A stretch of DNA of 37,154 bases. Source: Bacteroidales bacterium (GTDB taxonomy: Bacteria > Bacteroidota > Bacteroidia > Bacteroidales > UBA932). Within the stretch, counting starts at the first letter, position 1; every line of letters starts with the position of its first letter. A model generated the notes under the pieces. It had not been told where the DNA came from and did no database searches. It worked only from the letters and a program-made list of their open reading frames with translations. Both the position numbers and the translations under genes were made by a program. The DNA is taken from NCBI GenBank assembly GCA_016287075.1, contig JAEEVC010000026.1:1-37154 (forward strand), written 5' to 3'. Below, piece by piece: positions 16,309 through 25,324 of the stretch.

Positions 16309-16860
16309 TTATTTTATCTTTCGCAAATAAACGCGGGCCGTGTCCATCCAGCCCTCTGATTGGGTTGATCCTATCGTCTGACAGAATACCGGTCCCTGTT
16401 TTCCGTAATACCAGCAGTCGCCCAGAATCCCGTCGTCTCCATATATTTCGAAGCCCATGAACTCATCAACACACCGGGCTCCCTCATATGCATCCAATCC
16501 AGGAACGGAAATATCCAGGACCATCTCCTTTTCTGAACGTTCCCGTATCCGCATGGAGATTGTGAAAAAAATTGCCTGCATGTTGATGGTTTTTCCGGAA
16601 GACGTGCAAGGATAGGAAAACGCCTCCCCATCTTCCAAAAAGGACACGCGCCCTTCAGAAAACGTCATTTGGACATCCTCGGCCTCGAAGTAATCGATCC
16701 CCTTGCTGACCTCTTTCCCACAGAAATAAGCGTTCTGGTCGTATACTTTCCAGGTTCCTTTCAGGGGCTCAGTCGAAACAAGCTCCTTGCTGCAGGCGCA
16801 GACGAGCAGTGCAATCAGAAAGAACAGGTGTTCGTTCCGTTTTGACTTCATAGGATCCAT
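16309..16860 (-). CDS. Lipocalin-like lipoprotein
   Basis: 183 residues. The signal is MKSKRNEHLFFLIALLVCAC, so the start may be ATG 16851 rather than 16860. The mature part opens LKGTWKVYDQNAYFCGKEV and is beta-rich to the end (YGKQGPVFCQTI). It resembles its downstream neighbour in plan (signal, then G.WK, then a single small barrel-like domain) but not closely in sequence. A weak -7-like element TATCCTTG is present on the minus strand at 16878-16871. The function is unknown. Confidence 0.72.
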   Translation of the reverse strand: MDPMKSKRNEHLFFLIALLVCACSKELVSTEPLKGTWKVYDQNAYFCGKEVSKGIDYFEAEDVQMTFSEGRVSFLEDGEAFSYPCTSSGKTINMQAIFFTISMRIRERSEKEMVLDISVPGLDAYEGARCVDEFMGFEIYGDDGILGDCWYYGKQGPVFCQTIGSTQSEGWMDTARVYLRKIK

Positions 16861-16938
16861 ATTTACATGACAAGGATAACGAGTCTGCTGCTATGAGGAG
16901 TCGTCCCCTGAAACCCGTCTCCACCAGGGACATTCATC

Positions 16939-17907
16939 TCAACGGTTGGCTGCTTTCGCTTTGAGAAAACGGTCTTTGGTCCAAGGGAGTTCGTCCCATC
17001 CTTCGTCCAATGCTTGCTGATATTCTTTTTCAGAAGCAAATCTTTCCTTATGCATGATGGCCACTGTACCAGCAGCCTTATCAATCGTCAGCCTCTCCTC
17101 CTCTCCCCGCTTCCAGAGACCTTCATCTCCGGTTGATTCAACAACGAAAACAATCTCGTCCCCCTCCAGATAGTAATGACCCTCCGCCGAGGCGCCGTAT
17201 TGGTGGATGTGTTGGAACTTGCCGTTGTTGAAAATCAGCGTCTCCACATATCCGGCTTCCGTCCATACTCCCTCCAACCAGTCGCCGTCCACACCGGAAG
17301 TGACCGCTTTCGTCGGAGTGGAGGAGACATAATGGCTGGAGACCCAACCAACAAGGCCGTCGTATTCGATCTCGCTCCAGTCTGAGACCCTGCTTATCAA
17401 GATTGCTCCCTTGGGGCCGTTGAAGAATTTGCCGAGCTTATTCCCCTTGGCGGACGGCTTGTCCCGGATAACGACATAGCCGTCATAGGCGCAGGAGTAA
17501 ACCAGCCCATCCGCTGTTTCTGCCGGTTCAGGCTGGGAGGGTTCTGCCGTTTCGGCCGGCGCCGGTTGCGCGGGTACTGCCGGTGCGGAGACCGGCAGGA
17601 ATGCCTTGCCATGGGTCAGTGCGTTGCCGGATTCCTGTTCGAACAGGGGAATAATCTGATTCAGTTTCTTCTCCAGCAGAAAGTGCCGGTTGGACTTCTC
17701 CAGAACAAGGATTTCCCCTTTATCTCCCTTGGAGATGGTATAAGGGCTGCTGTATTCGCCCGAAACGGAACAGGTGCCGTCAGAATAAAACGAGAGGGTC
17801 TCGCTCCCATCGGTCCAGTCTCCAAGGAACCAGGGGGTGGAATTGCATGCTCCGGTCAAAAGGATACATGCCCCCAATAAAACGGAAAAAATCGTGATGT
17901 GTTTCAT
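16939..17907 (-). CDS. Lipoprotein with central SH3b domain
   Basis: 322 residues. A lipoprotein signal (ITIFSVLLGACILLTGAC) leads to a small lipocalin-like segment at about 24-90 (LGDWTDGSETLSFYSDGTCS) and a Pro/Ala/Glu linker (about 105-135). A bacterial SH3 domain spans about 138-193 (AYDGYVVIRDKPSAKGNKLG, GLVGWVSSHYV). A second lipocalin-like segment occupies about 207-300 (WLEGVWTEAGYVETLIFNNG). SH3b domains in exported proteins often bind cell-wall or peptide ligands. The symmetrical barrel-SH3-barrel layout is unusual. The gene is 45 bp downstream of the WG/TonB_C gene and probably in its operon. Confidence 0.82.
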   Translation of the reverse strand: MKHITIFSVLLGACILLTGACNSTPWFLGDWTDGSETLSFYSDGTCSVSGEYSSPYTISKGDKGEILVLEKSNRHFLLEKKLNQIIPLFEQESGNALTHGKAFLPVSAPAVPAQPAPAETAEPSQPEPAETADGLVYSCAYDGYVVIRDKPSAKGNKLGKFFNGPKGAILISRVSDWSEIEYDGLVGWVSSHYVSSTPTKAVTSGVDGDWLEGVWTEAGYVETLIFNNGKFQHIHQYGASAEGHYYLEGDEIVFVVESTGDEGLWKRGEEERLTIDKAAGTVAIMHKERFASEKEYQQALDEGWDELPWTKDRFLKAKAANR

Positions 17908-17952
17908 ATAAAACTTGTATTTGGTGATGCGTAGAAAATCTCCCGTGGCCGC

Positions 17953-20106
17953 TCAGCGCAGCTGGAAGATGACAGGGAAGGTGTAGGTGACGCGGACGGC
18001 GCGGTCCCGCTGCCGCCCGGGCGTCCATCTCGGGGACTGGGAAACGACACGGAGTGCTTCTGCATCCAGGGAGGGATCGACCCCGCGGATTACCCGGACC
18101 GTAGTCACGCGCCCGTCCGCTTCTACCGTAAACGCAAGGGTTACACGCCCCTGGATGCCATTTTCCTTGGCTGTTTCCGGATAGACGAGCTGGGAGTTGA
18201 CCCACGTCGAGAACTCATTGGCATCTCCGCCATTGAAGGACGGCTTCTCCTCAACGAGCACAAAAGGAATGGCCTCCTCGCCTTTCAGAAGCTCCGGCTG
18301 CTCAAAGGGGTCCATAGCCGGGATATCCTCGATAAGCATGGTGGTCCATTTGCCGTTCCGCTTCAATTCCAGGCTGCCATTTTCTTTCCACCTCGCATCC
18401 TCGAAGAGGGCCTGGGTGAAAAAAGGACGCTCCAGGCCGATGAAACCGCAGGCGACTGTTTCCTTGTCACCGTAACTGGCTCCGTTCCCTTCATCCCGAA
18501 CCGGCTGTTTCTTCACTTTGTAAATCGCAATCCCGGTAAGTTTATGGGGAGACTGAATCTCCACGCTGGACAATTCCCGGTAATCCCCGTCATCGCTGTG
18601 GTAGAAATCACCGAGTTCGAAAACCATGGGCGCGGAAACCGTTACATTCCAACCCCGCGGATTGGCCGTATAGCTCCCTTCCGACGGCGGAATATTGTGA
18701 CCCAGCTTGACGATGGGTTTCCCGCCCCAAAGATAATAGGCATAGCGGAGAACGGGGACATGCCGGTCCTCCATCGAGAAGCAGGCCGGATACAATTCAT
18801 CGGTCAGTCCGCCATAAGGGACTCCGTCTTCGGCAAGGATCCCCTCCTTCTCCCGGAACGTAAACGCGCCACAGGCGCCCCGGCGTTCCCATTCCCATTC
18901 CTGCATATCCACCTTCACGAACGTGTGGTACTCCTCAAAGCTGTGATGCCAGATATACAGATAGCGGCCGCGGTCGCAATAGTGGACCGGCTCGCTCTGG
19001 AGTTGCGAAAGATCCTCCTGGTAGATTCCCGAAAGAATATCCCCCAGCGTGAGCCCGCTCTTCAAAACGATCGTCGGGAAGTAACAGGAATCCGCTTCTT
19101 CGACCATATTCACTTCCTTGAACTCAGGCAGATCCGTTTTGATGGACACCCGGCTTGCCTCCTTCAGTTGCGATTTCAGCCAGTCCGGGAGGGCGGGAGA
19201 AGCGACATAGTCTTCATAGGAACGGGTCTTGAACAGGTTTTCATCGTATTCCTTCACCGTGTACATCCGGTCTCCGGGGATATACAGGCACGGCATGCCG
19301 TCTTTCCACATTTCCACATAACCGGCGGCGGATTCTTCCGGAACGGAAGGGAAGATACAAGGATACCGTTCCTGCCCAGTGGCGGTATATTCGCCGAACA
19401 GACCGTTATTTACAGCAAGGAAACATGACCCTTCCCAGCCCAACTCGTCGAATTCCGGCGCCAGTATGACATGGCCGTTTGCAGAAACCGCGCCGACCTT
19501 TCCGTCCTTTACTACATGAAACACTCCGTCCGCTTCGCTGACGAACCAGTCATCGTATTCCGCAGGCAGTTGCCAAAAGCCCTTTCGGGTCAACAGGCCC
19601 CACCGGCCGCTGACCGACGCCCAGGCCAGGCCGCTGGCCATGAAATCCCGCACATCCGTCAGGTTGGAAAGCCGGGGGATGCCGGCAAGGGTCCGGAATT
19701 TTCCCTTTGCCGCCATCGACGGAATCACGCCCAGCAGGGTCTTCGTATCCCCGTTCACGCCGACCGCGACGGCGCCCTTATCGAAATCCGTCAGGGCGTC
19801 GTACCCCGGCTCGAACAGGTACACGTTCTCCTGGGTAATGAATCCCCACTTGTCACCGACCCGGACCTTGGCTACGCCGATGGTCACCTGGTCGGCCGTC
19901 ACGTCCCGGAACGGACATACCTCGTCGAAAACAGGTTTGATAACGAATTTTCCCTTGGCGTCCGCAAAGCCCCACATCCCCTTTTTCTCCAGGGGAGAGA
20001 GCGACTCCGGCAACTCCTTCAGCGGCTTCAGCACGGGGATTTTCTGCGCGGCGGCAACGACCGGCAGCAACAGGGCGCAAATGATAGCGAAGAATCCTTG
20101 TTTCAT
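17953..20106 (-). CDS. WG-repeat protein with C-terminal TonB domain
   Basis: 717 residues from ATG 20106 (an upstream in-frame TTG at 20127 is less likely). A signal peptide (MKQGFFAIICALLLPVVAAA) is followed by WG repeats in the first 250 residues (KKGMWGFADAKGKFVIKPVF, GDKWGFITQENVYLF, SGRWGLLTRKGFW). A long beta-rich middle region matches nothing known to me. Residues about 620-717 are a TonB C-terminal domain: YPETAKENGIQGRVTLAFTV, DAEALRVVSQSPRWTPG. TonB_C fused to a periplasmic protein is common in Bacteroidetes; combining it with WG repeats without a transmembrane anchor is less so. Confidence 0.85.
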   Translation of the reverse strand: MKQGFFAIICALLLPVVAAAQKIPVLKPLKELPESLSPLEKKGMWGFADAKGKFVIKPVFDEVCPFRDVTADQVTIGVAKVRVGDKWGFITQENVYLFEPGYDALTDFDKGAVAVGVNGDTKTLLGVIPSMAAKGKFRTLAGIPRLSNLTDVRDFMASGLAWASVSGRWGLLTRKGFWQLPAEYDDWFVSEADGVFHVVKDGKVGAVSANGHVILAPEFDELGWEGSCFLAVNNGLFGEYTATGQERYPCIFPSVPEESAAGYVEMWKDGMPCLYIPGDRMYTVKEYDENLFKTRSYEDYVASPALPDWLKSQLKEASRVSIKTDLPEFKEVNMVEEADSCYFPTIVLKSGLTLGDILSGIYQEDLSQLQSEPVHYCDRGRYLYIWHHSFEEYHTFVKVDMQEWEWERRGACGAFTFREKEGILAEDGVPYGGLTDELYPACFSMEDRHVPVLRYAYYLWGGKPIVKLGHNIPPSEGSYTANPRGWNVTVSAPMVFELGDFYHSDDGDYRELSSVEIQSPHKLTGIAIYKVKKQPVRDEGNGASYGDKETVACGFIGLERPFFTQALFEDARWKENGSLELKRNGKWTTMLIEDIPAMDPFEQPELLKGEEAIPFVLVEEKPSFNGGDANEFSTWVNSQLVYPETAKENGIQGRVTLAFTVEADGRVTTVRVIRGVDPSLDAEALRVVSQSPRWTPGRQRDRAVRVTYTFPVIFQLR

Positions 20107-20129
20107 AGCGAAGAGAAATGGATGCAATA

Positions 20130-20137
20130 CAAAAATA
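20130..20137 (-). promoter_or_regulatory. -7 element upstream of the WG/TonB_C gene
   Basis: TATTTTTG on the minus strand, 23 nt before ATG 20106. No clear -33 partner is visible. Confidence 0.4.
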
Positions 20138-20177
20138 TCAATTAACGCGAGGTTTATGATGGTTCAATTAAGTTCAT

Positions 20178-20256
20178 TTACTCCGCCCAGCCGGCAGCCA
20201 GGATGGCCTCGAAGTCGGTCAGGCCGGTAAGCCTTTCGCCGAAGCCGCCTCCGCTT
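20178..20256 (-). other. Out-of-frame coding remnant of the BspA-like protein C-terminus
   Basis: Just beyond the TAG at 20257-20259, the +1 frame encodes GFGERLTGLTDFEAILAAGW and then AE before a TAA (20178-20180). The LTDFEAI..GW ending is what BspA-like proteins of this type usually carry after the CF.NC motif, so this is probably the original C-terminus, now separated by a frameshift or a small insertion. Confidence 0.6.
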
Positions 20257-23190
20257 CTACCACCACCCCAAGGCGAGAGCTGCGTCGCGGTCCTCGATCG
20301 GGCAGTTGCCGAAACAAGCCTCGAAGGAAATGGGAGAGAAGAACTGATCGGGATAATCTTTCCGCTCGTAGAGGTGCACTTTGCGGCCGTCTATCAAGGT
20401 ATAGGGGCTTTCGCCGCTGAAGCGGTCACAACCCCAGAAGGCGTGCTGGAAATTCACGACGCGGCGGTTGTTGTCGAACAGGGATACCGGAACGGTTGCG
20501 AGCGCATAACAGTCCGTGAAACAGGCAGTTAAAACGGAAACAGCGGGGCAACCCGCGAAAAGGGTTGCGGGGATCTCCTGCAGTCCGGTTGCCCCGAAGG
20601 CCTCCAGGAAGACAGACGCTTGGGAACAGGGGGCAAAAAGGTCGGCCGGGACGGACGTCAGCCCCGCGCAACCGGCGAAGATCCGCGTGAAGTCCGTCGC
20701 GCCGTCACATCCTTCCAGCAGGCCGGAAGGGACGGATGTCAGCCCCAGGCAGTCTTCGAAGGCGCCATGCAGGTTGCGGATCGCCCGACCGCTGCGGAAC
20801 AGCCCGGCGGGAAGGGAGATCAGGGAAGGGCAGCCCGAGAAGATGTTCGTGACGTCCGTGACGCGGGCGAAGAATCCGTCCGTGTCGGGCGCAAGGGTTG
20901 TAAGGGTCGTCAGGCCGGAGAAGGCATTGTCGGCATATTGCACGCCGAGATCCCCCCAATGGTCGATGGAAACGATGCCGGCCCGGACCGGAATGCCGAC
21001 GGTGCACAGCTGCTCGACCGTCCCGGAGACGGTGACACGGAAGGAAGCCGGCTCCGACACGGCATAGCGGTGGCTGACCCAGGAGGCATCAAGATACCCG
21101 TCGATATGGTCCATGTGTCCGTCCCCCCAAACCACGAAGCAGTCGGCCTCGCCGCGGAGGGGAAGGTACACCGTGAAGTCGTTGGCGAAATTGGCGCGGA
21201 CCGTCAGGACCATATCCTGGGCGCCCTCGGCCGCCGCCATCTGGGTAACGGCGATCTGTCCCTGAAGGGTGGCGCCATCGGCGGTCAGGACGGAAATGAC
21301 GGCCTGGCGTTCGGCGCCGGCATGGTTGGACGCGACCGTCAGGCGGAGGGTATATGTCTCCCCTGAAGCCTCCACGGAGGAGGACACCCAGTCACAGCCG
21401 TCGGGAATCCGCAGGACGCAGCCGCGGGAAGAGGTGACCGTAACGGTATAATAGCCGCCGGAAGACGGTGCGGCAATCTCCGAATCCGAGATGGAAAAAT
21501 ACGCAGATGCCTGAATGATAGTCAGTTCCTTCACGCAGAAGGAGGGGTTCCCTTCCGGGAAAAGGCGAACCGTCCCGACACGGGAAGCGTTGCCGCCGTT
21601 CCGGTCCACGGCCAACTCCACCGTCCCGGTCATGTCGCTCCGCGTCCGGACGATATGGATCCAGTCCGCATCCGTCGAGGCCGTGAGGGCATAATTGGCG
21701 GAGAAGGGGAGCAGGACGGTCCCGCCCGTCCAGTCAACCTGCCGGACCGGCTCGCCGGAAAAGGTCAGCCTGCGCCCGGTGAAACGGACGACCTGCATGG
21801 TGGAATAACCGTTTCCGTCGCTGAGCATCACGATAATGTATCCGTCATCGAGCGGCTCCGGACTGGTCACGAGAATCCGGCCGCTTCCGGTGTCCCCCGG
21901 CTCGACACGCACCAGGAAGTGCCCGTCGGACGCGGCGGAAACCAGGGCGTCCGACTTTCCTTCTCCGACGACCCGGTAGGGTATCTGCAGGGTCTCGCCG
22001 GCCTGGATGGGCGTTTCTTCCGCCACATCAAGGATCAGTTCTATCGGCCGGTAACGCGGAATGACCAATTGCGTGCCGTCGGAGAGGACCAGGGATACCG
22101 AAACACTGGAGGAAAGGTCTATTTCCCTGAAAAGGCCTGCGTCGCTCTCCTCCACGGCGGGACCGAGGCGGGTCCAGTTGCCGCCGTTGTCATAGGAAAC
22201 CCACCAGGACCGGTCTTCGATCTTGAGCTGGGGCGTCATTCCGTCCGCACCGCTGGCCCGGACCTTCTGCCCGGCATCGTCGAGCATCCATTCCCCGTCA
22301 AGGGTCCAGTACCAGACCCCGTCCTCCGCCTGCCGGAGGCCGAAGCCGGGTGTCCGGCCGCCTGCAGGTGCATTGCTTCGCGAATACAGGACCACCGGAC
22401 CGCTCTTCGAGAGGTTCAGCAGCCAGCCGACCTGTTCCCCGTTTTCCAGGAAGGGTGTCACGGAAACGATATAATCGCTCTGCTGGAGGGCCGAAACCAG
22501 CGTTTGTAACGCCGCAAGATTGGTATTCAGCTGGTTCACCCGCGTCCGGAGGGCGACGAAGGCCGACCAGGTCGGCAGCTGCAGCACCGTCCCGTCCGAC
22601 AGGGTGATGACGACATAGTCGGGATGGGAAGTATCCACGTTCTGGAAGGAGACGCCGCCGCGGGCGGATGCCTGCGCAGTCGGACGCCAGGTCTCGCCGC
22701 CGTCCACGGACACGCTCCAGGTGCCGTCTTCGGCGCGGAGCCGGGGCTCCACCCCGCCGGCGACATCCAGCCGCGCCCCATCTGCAGAAAGCAGCCATTC
22801 GCCGCCCAGCGTCCAGTAATAGCCGCCATCCGTATCACTCCGTACGCCGATCTGCGGCGCCGTCTCCTCCTGCACATAGGCCGCGCTGCGGAGGTAGGCG
22901 CTGCGCCCGTCTCCGAACGCAAGCGTGCATCCCCGGAGTTTCCCGTCCTGTTCATCCCGGATGACGGAAGCCACCGCCCCGTCCGTCCGGAGTTCCTCAA
23001 TGATATCCTGCAGGGAACGGATGCCTTCATTGATCTCCCGAACCGCATCCTTCAGCGCCTGGATTTCCCGTTCATGGGCGTCCAGCTGTTCCTGGAGACC
23101 TTTGATATCGCCCTCCACACCATTGCAGGAGGGAAGAAAAAAGGCACAGAGCCAGACAAAAAGCAGCAGATAATGTGGTTTCGGAGTCAT
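20257..23190 (-). CDS. BspA-like surface lipoprotein (coiled coil, BACON, LRR), probable C-terminal frameshift
   Basis: 977 residues from ATG 23190. An upstream TTG at 23199 is part of the -7 element and cannot be the start. A lipoprotein signal (Cys22) leads to a coiled coil at about 25-65 (GLQEQLDAHEREIQALKDAV), as in DUF4988 proteins. Two copies of a module carry WTLGGEWLLSADG and WTLDGEWMLDDAG. Two BACON domains span about 473-570 and 570-660, a PKD-like segment follows (FVVWGDGHMDHIDGY), and BspA-type LRRs occupy about 750-933 (F.GC.GLTSVPA.LF repeated). It is probably a mucin- or glycan-facing adhesin. The frame ends in an atypical tail after CFGNC. Confidence 0.88.
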   Translation of the reverse strand: MTPKPHYLLLFVWLCAFFLPSCNGVEGDIKGLQEQLDAHEREIQALKDAVREINEGIRSLQDIIEELRTDGAVASVIRDEQDGKLRGCTLAFGDGRSAYLRSAAYVQEETAPQIGVRSDTDGGYYWTLGGEWLLSADGARLDVAGGVEPRLRAEDGTWSVSVDGGETWRPTAQASARGGVSFQNVDTSHPDYVVITLSDGTVLQLPTWSAFVALRTRVNQLNTNLAALQTLVSALQQSDYIVSVTPFLENGEQVGWLLNLSKSGPVVLYSRSNAPAGGRTPGFGLRQAEDGVWYWTLDGEWMLDDAGQKVRASGADGMTPQLKIEDRSWWVSYDNGGNWTRLGPAVEESDAGLFREIDLSSSVSVSLVLSDGTQLVIPRYRPIELILDVAEETPIQAGETLQIPYRVVGEGKSDALVSAASDGHFLVRVEPGDTGSGRILVTSPEPLDDGYIIVMLSDGNGYSTMQVVRFTGRRLTFSGEPVRQVDWTGGTVLLPFSANYALTASTDADWIHIVRTRSDMTGTVELAVDRNGGNASRVGTVRLFPEGNPSFCVKELTIIQASAYFSISDSEIAAPSSGGYYTVTVTSSRGCVLRIPDGCDWVSSSVEASGETYTLRLTVASNHAGAERQAVISVLTADGATLQGQIAVTQMAAAEGAQDMVLTVRANFANDFTVYLPLRGEADCFVVWGDGHMDHIDGYLDASWVSHRYAVSEPASFRVTVSGTVEQLCTVGIPVRAGIVSIDHWGDLGVQYADNAFSGLTTLTTLAPDTDGFFARVTDVTNIFSGCPSLISLPAGLFRSGRAIRNLHGAFEDCLGLTSVPSGLLEGCDGATDFTRIFAGCAGLTSVPADLFAPCSQASVFLEAFGATGLQEIPATLFAGCPAVSVLTACFTDCYALATVPVSLFDNNRRVVNFQHAFWGCDRFSGESPYTLIDGRKVHLYERKDYPDQFFSPISFEACFGNCPIEDRDAALALGWW

Positions 23191-23196
23191 GCTCTG

Positions 23197-23204
23197 CAAA
23201 GATA
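23197..23204 (-). promoter_or_regulatory. -7 element of the BspA-like gene
   Basis: TATCTTTG on the minus strand, 6 nt before ATG 23190. It overlaps the TTG that would otherwise be an upstream start. No clear -33 partner is visible. Confidence 0.6.
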
Positions 23205-23254
23205 CGTTTTTTCCCGCTCATTCCCTACTGTCTCCCCCCGCCTGCCGGGCGCGG

Positions 23255-23285
23255 TTGCAGGATCTGAAAAAACGGTTTATCTTTG
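23255..23285 (+). promoter_or_regulatory. Promoter of the heparinase-like gene
   Basis: TTG (23255-23257), a 20-bp spacer, TATCTTTG (23278-23285), 5 nt before ATG 23291. The arrangement is consensus, and the transcript is predicted to be leaderless. Confidence 0.8.
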
Positions 23286-23290
23286 TGATT

Positions 23291-25246
23291 ATGATCCGAA
23301 TCCTGCTTTCCTGGGCCCTGCTGCTGGCGGCGGCCATTCCTACGCCGCGGGCGCATCCGCGGCTGCTGCTCCCTGCCGGGGAGGAGGAGGCCGTGCGGGC
23401 GCGGATCGCGGAGGAGCCGGAAGTGGCGCTGGCGGACAGCCTCATCCTCGCCGCCTGCGAGAAGATGATGGCGCAGCCGCCGGTGGTACGCGAGAAAATC
23501 GGAAAACGCCTGCTGCATGTCTCCCGGGAGGCGCTGAAGCGCATCTTCTACCTGTCGTATGCCTGGCGGATCCATACCGGGGAAGACGCGGCAGGACGGG
23601 CGCGGCGGGACGCGTATGCCGACCGGGCGATCCGGGAGATGATGGCCGTGTGCCGGTTCAGCGACTGGAATCCGACGCATTTCCTGGATGTCGGGGAAAT
23701 GACGATGGCCGTGGCGATCGGGTACGACTGGCTGTATCCCGTCATGACGGACGACCAGCGCGACAGCGTCGCAGCCGCCGTCCGGAAACTGGCCTTTGAC
23801 GCATCCCGGAACGAGAAAGACGCCTGGTTCTACAACAACACGAACAATTGGAACCAGGTCTGCAACGCCGGACTCTCCTGCGGGGCCATCGCGCTGTTCG
23901 AGCAGTTCCCGGACGAGGCGCGCGCAATCCTCGCGAAATGCCTCGAGACCAACCCGAAGGCCCTCGACGACTATTCTCCGGAAGGCGGTTATCCCGAAGG
24001 CTATGCTTACTGGGCCTATGGTTCCGCTTACCAGATCCTGCTTCTGGCGTCGCTGGAGAGCGCTTTCGGAACGGACTTCGGCTTGCTGGAACAGCACGGC
24101 GCCGGCTTCCTCCGCTCGGGGGAATTCCTCCGGATGCTGTCCACGCCGACCGGCCTGACCTACAGTTTCTACGACAGCGACCGGCCCGCCGAGTTCCAGT
24201 ACATGCAGGCCTACCTCGGGCGGGTCAGCGGCGACCCCACGCTGCTGAAGACGGAGATCGACCTGTTCCGCCGGTCCCACGGGAAGATGATCATCAGCGA
24301 AGACCGGATGTTCCCATTCTTCCCGATCGCGATGGCCCGCTTCCCGGTCGCGCTGAAAGACATCCCGGACCCGGCCGTGCACACGTATGTATGCGGCGGG
24401 ACGACTCCCATGCTGATCTATCGCAGCGGATGGAAATCCCCAAATGACACCTATCTGGCGGTCAAGGGCGGCCTCTCGATGTCCAGTCACGGCCACTGCG
24501 ACCAGGGTTCCTTCTACTTCGAGGACGACGGCGTCGTCTGGGCGACGGATATCGGGATGCAGGATTATGAATCCCTCGAGTCGAAAGACCTCCATATCTG
24601 GAGCATGCGCCAGGGAAAAGACCGCTGGAAAGTATTCCGCATCGGCCCCTTCTCCCATAATATCCTGACAGTCAACGGCCATTGTCCCAAGGTCTTTCAT
24701 CCCGCCGGGCTCGATGAGACCTGGACCGGCACCAACCGGTCCCGCGGCCCCGGCGCCGGCCTCAACCTCACCGCCATCTACTCGGAAGACCTCGACTCCT
24801 GCTACCGCCGCGTCTTCCTCGAGGGCAAAGACCTTGTGATTGAAGACTATATCACCGCGCGGGATACCGCCTGCACGGTGCGCTGGGCCCTCAGTTCGGA
24901 AACGGACGCCCGCATCGACCACGGACGCATCCTCCTGTCGAAGGACGGGAAAACGCGCACCGTGACGCCGGAAGCGCTCCGGCCGCTGCAAAAAAAGCCC
25001 GGGCGCTATGCCAGGCCGCCCCGCCGTTCGCCCGTCCCGATCACGGCCTGCACCTGGCCGGCCTCCCTGCCGGAAAACGCACCCCTCCCGCCCGTCACCG
25101 GCCGGCACGAGCCCCCCTTCTGGGAGTGGCCCTCCCCACCCCTGCACAGCTACGACGCCCCGAACCCCGGCATCGCCCTGTCCGGATTCCTCCTTGAACT
25201 GAAGCCGCGCGAGACCGTGCTCCTGCGCGTCCGCATCGGGAAATAG
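23291..25246 (+). CDS. Heparinase II/III-family polysaccharide lyase
   Basis: 651 residues. A Sec signal peptide (MIRILLSWALLLAAAIPTPR) leads to an alpha/alpha toroid with DWNPTHFLDVGEMTMAVAIG, WFYNNTNNWNQVCNAGLSCG and SPEGGYPEGYAYWAYGSAYQ. The heparinase II/III beta-sandwich then starts with the catalytic-type motif SSHGHCDQGSFYFEDDGVVW and continues ATDIGMQDYESLE. The family cleaves acidic polysaccharides by beta-elimination; the exact substrate cannot be assigned. The C-terminus has a Pro/Arg-rich insert (about 575-625) before SYDAPNPGIALSGF. ATG 23291 was chosen because it lies 5 nt past a consensus -7 element and starts the signal peptide. Confidence 0.88.
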   Translation: MIRILLSWALLLAAAIPTPRAHPRLLLPAGEEEAVRARIAEEPEVALADSLILAACEKMMAQPPVVREKIGKRLLHVSREALKRIFYLSYAWRIHTGEDAAGRARRDAYADRAIREMMAVCRFSDWNPTHFLDVGEMTMAVAIGYDWLYPVMTDDQRDSVAAAVRKLAFDASRNEKDAWFYNNTNNWNQVCNAGLSCGAIALFEQFPDEARAILAKCLETNPKALDDYSPEGGYPEGYAYWAYGSAYQILLLASLESAFGTDFGLLEQHGAGFLRSGEFLRMLSTPTGLTYSFYDSDRPAEFQYMQAYLGRVSGDPTLLKTEIDLFRRSHGKMIISEDRMFPFFPIAMARFPVALKDIPDPAVHTYVCGGTTPMLIYRSGWKSPNDTYLAVKGGLSMSSHGHCDQGSFYFEDDGVVWATDIGMQDYESLESKDLHIWSMRQGKDRWKVFRIGPFSHNILTVNGHCPKVFHPAGLDETWTGTNRSRGPGAGLNLTAIYSEDLDSCYRRVFLEGKDLVIEDYITARDTACTVRWALSSETDARIDHGRILLSKDGKTRTVTPEALRPLQKKPGRYARPPRRSPVPITACTWPASLPENAPLPPVTGRHEPPFWEWPSPPLHSYDAPNPGIALSGFLLELKPRETVLLRVRIGK

Positions 25247-25311
25247 GACGGTTTTGACGGGCGCCCTGCATGAAAATGGGGGCCATCGGGCGCGGCGCGA
25301 CGGATTTTCCT

Positions 25312-25319
25312 TATCTTTG
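25312..25319 (+). promoter_or_regulatory. -7 element of the S9 peptidase gene
   Basis: TATCTTTG, 5 nt before ATG 25325. No good -33 TTG is seen. A GTG at 25319 overlaps this element and is unlikely to be the start. Confidence 0.6.
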
Positions 25320-25324
25320 TGGAC

